NCBI RefSeq assembly: GCF_013166515.1
Contig: NZ_JABKKJ010000013.1
Location: forward strand, 20,085 to 84,084
DNA length: 64,000 nucleotides
Direction: 5' to 3'
Origin: Xylanibacter caecicola
Lineage (GTDB): Bacteria; Bacteroidota; Bacteroidia; Bacteroidales; Bacteroidaceae
The notes beneath the pieces were generated by a model. It was given only the letters and a program-made list of their open reading frames with translations, ran no database searches and was not told where the DNA came from. This document shows positions 1 to 7,920 of the stretch, in pieces (positions within the stretch are counted from its first letter, which is position 1; the number at the start of each line of letters is the position of its first letter). The translations under genes and the position numbers were made by a program.

Positions 1-149
1 CCCTTTATTATATCAAGGGATTTGTCCGTGGATGCACCGTCCACCACTATATATTCAATGTCAGGATAGTCCTGCGCCATGACGCTTCTTATAGAGTCAC
101 GTATGGTTACCTCGCGGTTGTAGCACGAGGTTATTATTGAGATTTTCAT
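1..149 (-). CDS. Glycosyltransferase family 2, N-terminal part (runs off window)
   Basis: The first 49 codons of a minus-strand gene are visible, starting at an ATG at 149 and running off the left edge. The protein begins with [11 protein letters not shown], the usual first beta strand of GT-A family 2 enzymes, and continues through an [20 protein letters not shown] segment that matches the nucleotide-sugar binding start of the fold (VDGAS holds the first conserved Asp). It would transfer a sugar from a nucleotide sugar to a lipid-linked intermediate at the inner face of the cytoplasmic membrane. It follows the nucleotidyltransferase-like gene by 13 bases and so belongs to the same polysaccharide operon. 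The acceptor and sugar cannot be told from this fragment. Confidence 0.85.
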   Translation of the reverse strand, partial: MKISIITSCYNREVTIRDSIRSVMAQDYPDIEYIVVDGASTDKSLDIIK

Positions 150-162
150 AATGTTTGCCTTG

Positions 163-1269
163 TTATTTTCTGAGATGATTTTCTCCAGTTATCCCTCTCT
201 TTATTTTCATGAAGGGATATACGAACATTTCTTTACGGTTAAGTCTTCTGAATCGCCAACAGTTTTTCAGGAAAAGCAGATAGTATTGTATCTTTGACAG
301 ATTAAGAGAGTGTCCGAAGTTGCCCGCCTCGCCAATCCAGTGCATAAGTTCCATGCCTGTCTTCTCGTTCTTTTCCGTGACATGCAGCAATCCCGTGCCA
401 TTCCATGCCGTAGCGTCAAGGCTCATGCCCAAATGCCGGCTGCATATATAATATAATGTACGGAACATCCTTGTCATGCCCGTGTCTCGCAGCATTTCGA
501 CAAGCACCGTTTTGTCAATGTCTTTTTCAAGACATTGCATTCCGAGCATCCAGTCGAGCACCTGCCTCAGTCCCAGTCCTCCGTTCAGCACATGGTTGAA
601 GGCATGGACGGTCAGCAGCACAGCCTCCATACATGGCGGTAGCACGGGGATGCGTTCACCTGCAATGACGGTATAATGCGGCTTGGCGTTGTCCACATAC
701 TTGCGCGTCATGCGTTGCAGACTGCGGAAATGCGGCAACCACTGGAGTTTCTGAACGGCAAAGTGTAGCTCCACTTCCGTACATTCTTTCTTGGAGTATG
801 TCGCATGCAGCATGGTGAAGTCGGTATTGGTGTACCCCTGTTCCTCAAGCAACAGGCATGCACGCCGGAAGTCCTGTTCAGCCACATATACATCAATGTC
901 GCCCGGTATGCGCAGCTGCGTATCGGGATAGAAGCGCGCAACGGTCTGACCCTTCATCACGGCGTGGCGTATGCCATTAGCTTCAAGAAGCCTTACAAGC
1001 CCGGCAACCTGTATGTCAGCCCGGCTGTTTGCTTTTTCCAAAGCCAATATCCTGGCTATTGCCCGCATCTTTTCTTCCGGAGGCAGCAGACCTTTGCCGG
1101 CAAGGAATGACAGGATAATCCCGTCTACAGTTTGTCGTCGTGCCTCTGCTATAACCGGTGCAAAGTTCTGTTGACGTATCTCACCCTTGCCCGACAGTGC
1201 TGCACGTAGAATGTCAAGCAGTGACATGAACTCGGGGTTGAAGGCAGGATATGTTATTATTTCATCCAT
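163..1269 (-). CDS. Nucleotidyltransferase-fold protein (NTP_transf_5 family)
   Basis: This 368-residue protein carries the signature of the NTP_transf_5 family: a KGQ motif near residues 106-108 followed by PGDIDVYV near 122-129, where Asp124 and Asp126 are the expected metal-binding pair of the nucleotidyltransferase fold. The family is common in Bacteroidota polysaccharide and peptide-modification clusters, but its substrate is generally unknown. No signal peptide or membrane segment is evident, so it should be cytoplasmic. It overlaps the 3' end of the Alg13-like gene by 13 bases and precedes a family 2 glycosyltransferase, which supports translational coupling in one operon. Family assignment is good; function is open. 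Confidence 0.8.
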   Translation of the reverse strand: MDEIITYPAFNPEFMSLLDILRAALSGKGEIRQQNFAPVIAEARRQTVDGIILSFLAGKGLLPPEEKMRAIARILALEKANSRADIQVAGLVRLLEANGIRHAVMKGQTVARFYPDTQLRIPGDIDVYVAEQDFRRACLLLEEQGYTNTDFTMLHATYSKKECTEVELHFAVQKLQWLPHFRSLQRMTRKYVDNAKPHYTVIAGERIPVLPPCMEAVLLTVHAFNHVLNGGLGLRQVLDWMLGMQCLEKDIDKTVLVEMLRDTGMTRMFRTLYYICSRHLGMSLDATAWNGTGLLHVTEKNEKTGMELMHWIGEAGNFGHSLNLSKIQYYLLFLKNCWRFRRLNRKEMFVYPFMKIKRGITGENHLRK

Positions 1270-1724
1270 TCGCTCAGTTTTTCCCTTATCAAAATCTCTG
1301 CATTGCCCTTGTCAAGCTGCTCGAATTTGAACGACCGTGCCTTTTCAATGCAGGCAGGTAAGTCCTTTTCATCGAAACATCCGACAACACATCCAAGTTC
1401 GTCAAGTTTGCGAATAAGCTGGAACTGGTCGTGTATATGCTCCGTTTTGTCATGGCGTGGAATTATCACCATGCGCTTGCGCTTCTCCATCGCCTCACTT
1501 ATGGCTCCCCATCCGCCTTGCATTATCAGCAGCGAAGCATGGTCAATGTATTGCTGCATCTCGTCTTTTGTGCAGAATTTAAAGGCTTTGGCATGTTTAT
1601 ATTCGTAACTTGTCCATCCGGTCTGTACTATAACTTCTTCTTTCGTCCCGGCTGCCATTATGTCCACGGCTTTTGCCATGCGCACAAAAGGCATGTCCAT
1701 TGTTCCCAAACTTGCAAAAATCAT
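1257..1724 (-). CDS. Alg13/PssE-like glycosyltransferase catalytic subunit
   Basis: A 155-residue protein resembling the C-terminal half of GT28 enzymes: MIFASLGTMDMPF at the start, IMQGGWGAISEAMEKRKRMVIIPR in the middle (the nucleotide-binding GG and glycine-rich loop) and a short C-terminal helix. In bacteria PssE/EpsF-like proteins pair with a PssD/Alg14-like membrane partner, as Alg13 does with Alg14, to form one working glycosyltransferase. I chose the ATG at 1724 because it overlaps the TGA of the upstream Alg14-like gene in an ATGA arrangement; an upstream in-frame ATG at 1739 exists but would lie deep in that gene. The two-gene pairing is strong support for the role. Confidence 0.85.
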   Translation of the reverse strand: MIFASLGTMDMPFVRMAKAVDIMAAGTKEEVIVQTGWTSYEYKHAKAFKFCTKDEMQQYIDHASLLIMQGGWGAISEAMEKRKRMVIIPRHDKTEHIHDQFQLIRKLDELGCVVGCFDEKDLPACIEKARSFKFEQLDKGNAEILIREKLSEWMK

Positions 1725-2188
1725 AATACTCCGCAACAAATTGAATTAGGAAATATCTGTTTCATTTCTTCCCATTGTACAAGAAACAGGTCTGCATACT
1801 TCTCAATCCATACAGGTGTCTTTGACGCATGGGTCACGTCGGCTGCCGAATTGATGAATATTACCTTCGTGCCCAGTAGTTTCTTGGCAAAGAATACCGT
1901 AGGTACGGTAACGCCGGCACCGGTGGTGATTATCACACGTGGACGCTTTACCAGCACCCAGAACAGTGCTTGAAGACTGTTTACAAGCAGCGTCAGCTTC
2001 TTTGCCGGTTGGAAGTTCTGTAGGAAGACATGCTCTTTGTCCTTCATGAAAGCCTTTGTTGATGTTGTTTTCAGTGTCAGCCAATAGCAGTGATACTCCT
2101 CGGGAATGCTTCCCACGGCAAGCTGAAGTTCGCGCAGGTGTCCGCCCGCAGAGCATGCAAGGCAAATCTTGGGATGTTTACGCCGCAT
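1721..2188 (-). CDS. Alg14/PssD-like membrane partner of a glycosyltransferase
   Basis: This 155-residue protein starts with a short basic segment and ICLACSAGGHLRELQ (glycine-rich acceptor-binding loop), has a hydrophobic stretch around NSLQALFWVLVKRPRVIITT, and contains TTGAGVTVPTVFFAKKLLGTKVIFINS, all typical of the Alg14/PssD family. In characterised systems the protein recruits the catalytic Alg13/PssE subunit to the membrane and binds the polyprenyl-linked acceptor. Its stop overlaps the start of the Alg13-like gene. It is the first gene of this minus-strand block; upstream lies the divergent DUF4143 ATPase, so a minus-strand promoter probably lies in 2190-2330. Confidence 0.88.
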   Translation of the reverse strand: MRRKHPKICLACSAGGHLRELQLAVGSIPEEYHCYWLTLKTTSTKAFMKDKEHVFLQNFQPAKKLTLLVNSLQALFWVLVKRPRVIITTGAGVTVPTVFFAKKLLGTKVIFINSAADVTHASKTPVWIEKYADLFLVQWEEMKQIFPNSICCGVL

Positions 2189-2328
2189 ACAGCCTCCTTT
2201 CCCATATAAAATATTCCTTGCATATTTCCGTTGACGGTTGTATGTACCCGTCGATATGCCTCTTTTGAACTATGTGATTATTCGTTTTCATTAAACTTTT
2301 TGATGTATTTTGTATTTATAAATTATTC

Positions 2329-2380
2329 ATTCGTGCAAAAAAATGTGGAGATGTGATGATTATTCGTGCAAAAAAATGTG
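2329..2380. repeat. Two direct repeats with 33-bp period before a DUF4143 ATPase
   Basis: The 19-base string ATTCGTGCAAAAAAATGTG occurs at 2329-2347 and again at 2362-2380, exactly 33 bp apart. The second copy ends 3 bases before the chosen ATG of the ATPase gene, so the repeat covers its leader and ribosome-binding region. The same 33-bp spacing is seen in arrays at 3704 and 5758. Confidence 0.9.
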
Positions 2381-2383
2381 TTT

Positions 2384-3676
2384 ATGAAAAGAAATATACT
2401 TGGTGAACTATTGGAGTGGAAGCGTAGTGACAAACGTAAACCTCTTATCCTTAACGGCGCAAGACAGGTTGGCAAGACATACATCTTACAAGAATTCGGC
2501 AAAAAATACTATAAGAATGTTGCATACGTAAACTGTGACCGTAACGATATACTTAGGCAAATATTCGCCCCCGATTATGATATTCCACGGATTGTCCGCT
2601 CATTGTCGGCTCTTCTGGATGTTCATATAGTGCCGGAAGACACACTCATCATATTTGACGAGATACAGGAAAGTCTTGTTATATTGAATTCATTGAAGTA
2701 TTTCTGCGAGAATGCCCCACAATACCATGTTGCTGTAGCCGGTTCGTTATTGGGAATATCATTGCACGGTAACACCTCTTTCCCTGTCGGTAAGGTGGAT
2801 ATGATAAAGATGTATCCGATGACGTTCGATGAGTTTCTTTTAGCCATAGGGCAGAGCCGGCTTGTCAGCCTGTTGCGTGCAGGCGATAACAGTCTTACTG
2901 ATGCCCTTGCCATGCGTTTTATAGATTGTCTGCGGCAGTATTATTTTGTTGGCGGCATGCCCGCTGCCGTACTTGAATATTCGGAAACAGGAAACTTACA
3001 GGCTGTGCGTGCCATACAACAACAGATATTGTTCGATTATCGCCGTGATTTCTCGAAGCATGCACCGGTGAAAGAGGTTCCGCGCATTAATATGGTGTGG
3101 GATGCCATTCCGTCGCAATTGGCAAAGGAAAACAAGAAGTTCATATATGGTGCTGTAAGGAAAGGTGCACGTGCTTCTGACTTTGAGATTGCCATTCAAT
3201 GGCTTATCGATGTCGGACTTGTATATCGTGTGCACCGTGCCACCACTCCTTCCATACCGCTTAAGTTTTATGAAGAGTTGTCAACTTTCAAGCTCTTCAT
3301 GCTCGATGTAGGTCTTATGGGTGCCATGGCAGATGTTCCGGCAGAGTCCGTTATCATCGGTGAAAATATATTCCGTGAGTACAAAGGGGCGTTTACCGAG
3401 CTTTTTGTATATACGCAACTTGTTCCCCAACGTTTGCCGGTATATTATCATAGCAGCAATGACTCACGTGTGGAGATAGATTTTCTTGTACAGAGCGGAA
3501 ACAGGATTATTCCCATTGAGGTTAAGGCAGAGGTAAATGTAAAGTCGAAATCTCTTCGTACCTATATAGACAAACATCCTTGTCTGAAAGGTCTGCGTCT
3601 CTCCATGCTTCCGCACTCAGACCAAGGCTGGATGGAAAACGTGCCGCTGTATGACGTGAACTTCTTTTTGAAGTGA
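2384..3676 (+). CDS. AAA-family ATPase with DUF4143 domain
   Basis: A 430-residue protein with AAA_14 at the N terminus and DUF4143 after about residue 200. The Walker A motif is GARQVGKT at 25-32 and the Walker B is TLIIFDEIQ near 88-96. The C terminus has VEIDFLV followed by IPIEVKAE, the D...ExK spacing of restriction-endonuclease-like folds that is usual in this family. The job of these proteins is not established, though they are abundant in anaerobic Bacteroidota and often accessory. I placed the start at ATG 2384 (MKRNILGELLEW), the family's usual N terminus; the ATG at 2366 would put the start inside the direct repeat. It runs opposite to the surrounding polysaccharide genes, which suggests a later insertion. 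Confidence 0.88.
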   Translation: MKRNILGELLEWKRSDKRKPLILNGARQVGKTYILQEFGKKYYKNVAYVNCDRNDILRQIFAPDYDIPRIVRSLSALLDVHIVPEDTLIIFDEIQESLVILNSLKYFCENAPQYHVAVAGSLLGISLHGNTSFPVGKVDMIKMYPMTFDEFLLAIGQSRLVSLLRAGDNSLTDALAMRFIDCLRQYYFVGGMPAAVLEYSETGNLQAVRAIQQQILFDYRRDFSKHAPVKEVPRINMVWDAIPSQLAKENKKFIYGAVRKGARASDFEIAIQWLIDVGLVYRVHRATTPSIPLKFYEELSTFKLFMLDVGLMGAMADVPAESVIIGENIFREYKGAFTELFVYTQLVPQRLPVYYHSSNDSRVEIDFLVQSGNRIIPIEVKAEVNVKSKSLRTYIDKHPCLKGLRLSMLPHSDQGWMENVPLYDVNFFLK

Positions 3677-3690
3677 TACCATCTTGATCA

Positions 3691-3794
3691 GTTCAAAGGT
3701 TCCAAAACTTTCCATTTTGAGCAGTTTGGAGGTGTCAAAACTTTCCATTTTGAGCAGTTTGGAGGTGCTAAAACTTTCCATTTTGAGCAGTTTA
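3691..3794. repeat. 33-bp tandem array (three copies plus partial)
   Basis: The string AAAACTTTCCATTTTGAGCA begins at 3704, 3737 and 3770, a strict 33-bp period, with GAGGTG(T/C)(C/T) between copies and a degenerate partial copy at the left. It lies between the stop of the first DUF4143 ATPase and the start of the second, ending about 70 bases before the latter's ATG. Because the period is a multiple of three the array is open in a minus frame (LLKMESF repeats), but I regard that as a by-product and not a gene. Confidence 0.95.
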
Positions 3795-3862
3795 TATATT
3801 GTTTTCTTGTATAACACGGTAATAATCAGTATATTTGCATCAAATATAAATTAACAGCTGTT

Positions 3863-5143
3863 ATGGACAGATTGGAACGTATACTTAGAGATCAAAGAGA
3901 AGAGTTGTCGGCAACCGATTATTCTGTATTGGTATCACGCGATGAAGAAAGCGATATAGATTTGAAAAGTAACCTCGCACAGATTATTATCGGCGTGCGG
4001 CGCTGCGGCAAGTCTACACTGTGTCAAAAGGTTCTTATGCAAAGTGCCGTCAAATTCGCATACGTGAACTTTGATGATGAATATCTGTCTGACTTGAAAG
4101 CAGATAAACTGAACGATGTTCTTGAAACGTTGTATCGTATTTATGGCTCGTTTACCCATCTGTTTATGGATGAGATACAGAATATTCCCAAATGGCATTT
4201 TTTTGTCAACCGTTTGTTGCGTCAAGGATTACATCTTGTTCTTACCGGCAGTAACGCCAATCTGTTGAGTGGCGAACTTGCCACACATCTCACGGGGCGT
4301 TACAACGAAATACGTCTGTTCCCTTTTTCTTTCAAAGAATATTGTACGGCAAAAAATATACCTACCGAGGCACTTACAACAAAAGCCGGCGGTTTGGTGC
4401 TTCATGCCCTCGACGCATATCTGTTGTGTGGTGGCTTTCCTGAGTTCCTGCATATAACACAACAAGAACCATATATAAACTCGTTGTTAACGGCAATCAT
4501 ATCTAAAGATATTTGTCAGCGTTATAATGTGCGTTATAAAAAGACGTTGCAGCAGATGGCAAATGGTATACTCGATCATTTCTGCCAGGAATTGTCATAC
4601 CGTAAATTGCAGAACGATTATCAATTAAGCTCCATACATACGGCAAAAAACTACGTTTCTTATCTTGACAATGCCTATCTCATACGCCTTGTTCCCAAAT
4701 ATTCGTTCAAAAGTATTGAGCGTCAGAATCAGCGCAAGGCATATTCCATAGACAATGCGTTTTTGACAAATCGTGACGAAGCTTTGCAAACAGAAAGTCT
4801 TGGGTGGCGGCTTGAGAATGTCATTGCCATTGAAATTTTACGGCGTATGCGTCATGCCACGCAGCAGTTGTATTATTTGCGTGAACACAAAAATTATGAA
4901 GTTGATTTTGTTGTCGTAGACCGCAATAGCGTGATAGAACTCATCCAAGTGACATACGACTTCATTTCTCCGAAAACCAAACTTTACAACAGGGAGATTG
5001 GGGGATTGCTGAAAGGTTCGGCTGCAACAGGCTGCACTTCCCTTACATTGGTCATGATGTATGGCGAAGCCGGTAATATCACCATTGACGGGAAGACCAT
5101 CCGCTGCGTGCTTGCCCATGACTGGCTTCTCTGCAGGGTATGA
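3863..5143 (+). CDS. AAA-family ATPase with DUF4143 domain (second copy, divergent)
   Basis: A 426-residue ATPase of the same broad class as the gene at 2384 but clearly different in sequence. Walker A is GVRRCGKST at 44-52; Walker B is HLFMDEIQN near 98-106; a DUF4143-like region follows. The C-terminal nuclease-like signature is weaker: YEVDFVVVD is followed by IELIQV, so the ExK lysine seems to be missing. It is preceded by a 33-bp tandem array and converges on the WcaF-like gene, whose stop is 12 bases beyond this gene's stop. No partner gene is visible. As with its neighbour, the role is unknown. Confidence 0.87.
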   Translation: MDRLERILRDQREELSATDYSVLVSRDEESDIDLKSNLAQIIIGVRRCGKSTLCQKVLMQSAVKFAYVNFDDEYLSDLKADKLNDVLETLYRIYGSFTHLFMDEIQNIPKWHFFVNRLLRQGLHLVLTGSNANLLSGELATHLTGRYNEIRLFPFSFKEYCTAKNIPTEALTTKAGGLVLHALDAYLLCGGFPEFLHITQQEPYINSLLTAIISKDICQRYNVRYKKTLQQMANGILDHFCQELSYRKLQNDYQLSSIHTAKNYVSYLDNAYLIRLVPKYSFKSIERQNQRKAYSIDNAFLTNRDEALQTESLGWRLENVIAIEILRRMRHATQQLYYLREHKNYEVDFVVVDRNSVIELIQVTYDFISPKTKLYNREIGGLLKGSAATGCTSLTLVMMYGEAGNITIDGKTIRCVLAHDWLLCRV

Positions 5144-5155
5144 CGGAAAGGACTA

Positions 5156-5710
5156 TTATTCTTTCAACTCCCTTCTCTTTATGAATCGGGCAGGATTGCC
5201 CCCAACGACAGTCCAAGGTTCAACATCTTTATATACTGATGCTGTTGCACCCACCACCGCACTTTCGCCTATCTCCACGCCCATGCCTATAAAGGCACGT
5301 GTGCCTACCCAAGCCTTCTTGCGCAAAACGATAGGTGCAACCACCAGCCCGCTGTCTGCGGTATTCATGTGCGAGGTGTCATGACCTGCCGTGCACAGGT
5401 ATGAATACTGTGACACGACGGCGTCATCCTCTAATGTTACAAAGTCCTGATTGTAACAGATTACATCCGGCCCCAGACAAGCACGGTGACCCATGCACAG
5501 GTTCCATGGTGCCCATATCCTTACCGAGGCATAGACTTCGGCATCCCATTTGATGTCTGCTCCGAACAGTTTGAGCAGCGCAATGCGCCACGGGCGGAAC
5601 AACTTTGTTATGAACGGGCGGAAGAATATTGCCGATGTTATGTTCCACAAAGCTCTTTTTATCTTTATCCTGTGGCTTACATATCCCGGTGTCTGTCGTT
5701 GTAATTTCAT
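5156..5710 (-). CDS. WcaF-like acetyltransferase, left-handed beta-helix
   Basis: This 184-residue protein resembles colanic acid acetyltransferase WcaF: an N-terminal helical part (KIKRALWNITSAIFFRPF) followed by hexapeptide repeats from about residue 55 (DIKWDAEVYASVRIWAPWNL), a catalytic-type His in AGHDTSHM, and the closing VVGGNPARFIKRR tail. It would use acetyl-CoA to O-acetylate a sugar of the growing polysaccharide in the cytoplasm. It belongs with the minus-strand glycosyltransferase at 5939-7084, from which it is separated by a 33-bp repeat array. No homopolymer tract is present, unlike the acyltransferases further right. Confidence 0.88.
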   Translation of the reverse strand: MKLQRQTPGYVSHRIKIKRALWNITSAIFFRPFITKLFRPWRIALLKLFGADIKWDAEVYASVRIWAPWNLCMGHRACLGPDVICYNQDFVTLEDDAVVSQYSYLCTAGHDTSHMNTADSGLVVAPIVLRKKAWVGTRAFIGMGVEIGESAVVGATASVYKDVEPWTVVGGNPARFIKRRELKE

Positions 5711-5749
5711 TTTAAGTAAGTTATTTATATGTTTTTTCAGTGTTTTCTA

Positions 5750-5835
5750 TGTTCTATGGTGCCAATTTTTTATGATTTTCCTTGTTTTAAGGTGCCATTT
5801 TTTTAAAATTTATCAGTTCCTAAGGTGCCAATAAA
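5750..5835. repeat. 33-bp tandem array upstream of the WcaF-like gene
   Basis: GGTGCCA begins at 5758, 5791 and 5824, a strict 33-bp period, each copy followed by an A/T-rich tract. The array lies just upstream of the minus-strand acetyltransferase start at 5710. Its core is similar to the GGAGGTG(T/C) core of the array at 3704, and the string ATCAGTTC occurs in both, so the two arrays may be related. Confidence 0.9.
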
Positions 5836-5938
5836 TTCATTTTTATTATATTTTTACCTGTTAATCAATGAGATATAGACATGAGTATCGCACCATTTTA
5901 TTGGTGTCATGTCGCAGGCATTATCATGCTATTGGGCA

Positions 5939-7084
5939 TTACTCATAAACAAAATCGGGCTTGTCACCCTTGCCGGTAAGCCACTCGTACAGTTCAATCA
6001 TTTTCCTTGCCGATGCGTCCCATGTGAAATCGCGGCAGACAAGCTCATATCCGTTCTGTCCCATTCGTATGCGCTCATCGTCTGTCATGGCGATAAATCT
6101 TGCCAGTCCTTCCTTTATCGATGCCACATTGTCTTCTATACGTATTGCCGCTCCGGTATCATAGCCCTCGGGCAGGTGACATCCCGGCGTGATGATTACA
6201 GGTTTCTTCCATGCCCATGCCTCCAGTACCGTCATAGGCAGTCCTTCGCCGTGCGAGGGTAGTATGTATCCGTCGGCACAGGCATACATCCGCTGCTTGT
6301 CCTCGCCGAACAGTCCGCCATGAAACACCACCATATCCTCCATGCCGTTGTCTTTCACGATACGCTCCAGTTCCGCCCGGCAGTTCTCATGGTCCCATCC
6401 CACGAGGTCTGTCTGCCAGCCGTCGAGCAGTGCCGGACGCTGCCTCTTTATTTCCGCCAGGGCACGAAGCAGCATGTCAACACCTTTTTTCCTGTGCAGC
6501 CTCCCCAGATATAGCAGATGTCTCTTGTTGTCTGTCCTTTCAATTTCCGATCGGTAGTCCGGCAGATTTATTCCGTTGGGTATCACCGCCACCGGTTGTT
6601 TCAGCCCGTATGCCCTTATATCTTCCATCTCTTTCAGACACAAGGCATGCCAGCAGTCCACCGCCTCAAGGCTTTTTTGCAGGAATGCCTTTGCGATGAT
6701 GCGTTTCGCCATGCCCTGATTTCCGATGATGTAAGGGTCGAGCATGCCGTGTGGAGTGCATACTATCGGTTCCTTGCGGCGTTTTTTCCATGTGCTCATC
6801 AACAGCTGTGGCCAGCGCCACAGGGCTTCCATGTGCAGTATGTCCGCTTCGGCGGCAAGCATAGCCTTGCCCACCTTGTGTGAGTATAGCATCGGTCCTG
6901 CCTTGAACAGCCTTACCGGCAACCCTTGCCATGACGGCAGGTCCTCTTCCACATATCGGTCCTCGAACGACAGCACTTTCAGCCTGTGCCCGTTGAAGTT
7001 TATGTTGGTGAACAGGTCGCGCACGGCATCGAGCACTCCGCCTGCCGTGCGGGTTACGGAGGGTGTAAAAACAAGTATGTTCAT
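5939..7084 (-). CDS. Glycosyltransferase family 4 (GT-B fold)
   Basis: A 381-residue retaining glycosyltransferase. The N-terminal domain starts MNILVFTPSVTRTAGGVLDAV, with the glycine-rich acceptor loop. The C-terminal domain has the GT4 signature: RHLLYLGRLHRKKGVDMLL near residue 188, DGYILPSHGEGLPMTVLEAW near 271-290 with the E(x7)E motif, and a KPVIIT strand. It acts on the cytoplasmic side of the inner membrane in polysaccharide assembly. It is the first gene of a minus-strand segment; upstream (7085-7324) is a non-coding stretch facing the stop of the HTH gene. The sugar is not predictable. Confidence 0.9.
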   Translation of the reverse strand: MNILVFTPSVTRTAGGVLDAVRDLFTNINFNGHRLKVLSFEDRYVEEDLPSWQGLPVRLFKAGPMLYSHKVGKAMLAAEADILHMEALWRWPQLLMSTWKKRRKEPIVCTPHGMLDPYIIGNQGMAKRIIAKAFLQKSLEAVDCWHALCLKEMEDIRAYGLKQPVAVIPNGINLPDYRSEIERTDNKRHLLYLGRLHRKKGVDMLLRALAEIKRQRPALLDGWQTDLVGWDHENCRAELERIVKDNGMEDMVVFHGGLFGEDKQRMYACADGYILPSHGEGLPMTVLEAWAWKKPVIITPGCHLPEGYDTGAAIRIEDNVASIKEGLARFIAMTDDERIRMGQNGYELVCRDFTWDASARKMIELYEWLTGKGDKPDFVYE

Positions 7085-7265
7085 GTCAGTTTTATGGTAA
7101 TTAACGTAAATAAAATCCTTGCAGGCACTCCGCCGCCCGACCTGTATGCTTCATGTCTGCAAGGAAACTTCAGGTTGATACTTTATCCTTTTTGCCAAAC
7201 CGATATACTGTGGGTGTTGCTGCGAATGGTGTATCACGTCATTCTGCCATGATGCCCTTGGCACC

Positions 7266-7296
7266 GGTGTGTGCTGCCTGTCGGGCAGGCAGTCTG
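7266..7296. terminator. Hairpin downstream of the HTH gene
   Basis: CTGCCTGTCGGGCAGGCAG around 7273-7291 forms a short strong stem (CTGCC/GGCAG). It lies past the stop of the minus-strand HTH gene at 7325 and could end that transcript; no long T run follows, so the call is tentative. Confidence 0.4.
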
Positions 7297-7324
7297 TATG
7301 CCGGATTTTCTTAAGGTATAAAGG

Positions 7325-7762
7325 TCACGTAATGTCGTTTCCCGAAAGATACTGCTCCTTTTCGATAGCATCGGCGATATCCTCCCGTATACCTTTTGGA
7401 ACCGGTATTCTGGCATTTACCACCGCCATCATGTCGTCATGTATCATACGGTACTCTTCTGTGTTCCGTGACGCACTCCATTCTTGAATCGGTATTATAA
7501 GAAGCAGAGATCTGAATATGCCCATTACCGTTTCAAACTTCAAAGAACTGTCCGGGTGGAAGCGGTTCAGTTTTGCCACGGTACGGGGATTGATATGTAG
7601 CTTCTGGGAGAACGAAAGGTCAGAAGTGAGCTTCCATCTTACTCTGATCTTGTAGATCAGGTCTGCTGCCGTTACCAGCCACAGACTGTTGCTCCTTGCT
7701 GTCTTTAACTCTCCGTTCATGATCCCAGGAAATAAAATGTATTCCTGTGGATTGAAGCCCAT
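7325..7762 (-). CDS. Small helix-turn-helix protein, possible repressor of the VirE module
   Basis: A 145-residue protein with no strong family match that I know. Residues about 49-70 (LSFSQKLHINPRTVAKLNR) look like a Cro/C1-type helix-turn-helix: a first helix, the turn at HINP and the recognition helix RTVAKLNR. It lies divergently from the VirE-like gene, with about 160 bases between their starts, the usual layout for a repressor that controls a mobile or prophage-like module. I infer the regulatory role from this layout. The C-terminal part (KGIREDIADAIEKEQYLSG) is helical and charged and of unknown use. Confidence 0.6.
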   Translation of the reverse strand: MGFNPQEYILFPGIMNGELKTARSNSLWLVTAADLIYKIRVRWKLTSDLSFSQKLHINPRTVAKLNRFHPDSSLKFETVMGIFRSLLLIIPIQEWSASRNTEEYRMIHDDMMAVVNARIPVPKGIREDIADAIEKEQYLSGNDIT

Positions 7763-7920
7763 GTACGGTATAATGATCCCTGTTTAAATTAAGTTAAAGC
7801 AGCGTTAAGAAGTGTAACGGATTATGTACTGCATACGAGTACATAATTGTTAAATTCGGATGGGTTAGCTTTGCATAAGTGAAACCTGAATATTATTGTT
7901 TGTTTTTAAAAGTTGTTGTT

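Noticed and set aside
3617..3817. Small minus-strand protein with LLKMESF repeats
   Set aside because: The repeat is explained by the 33-bp DNA array, whose period is a multiple of three; there is no gene context for it.
3863..5143. DUF4143 ATPases as two parts of one toxin-antitoxin pair
   Set aside because: Both are complete ATPases of the same class, separated by an array; there is no small partner gene.
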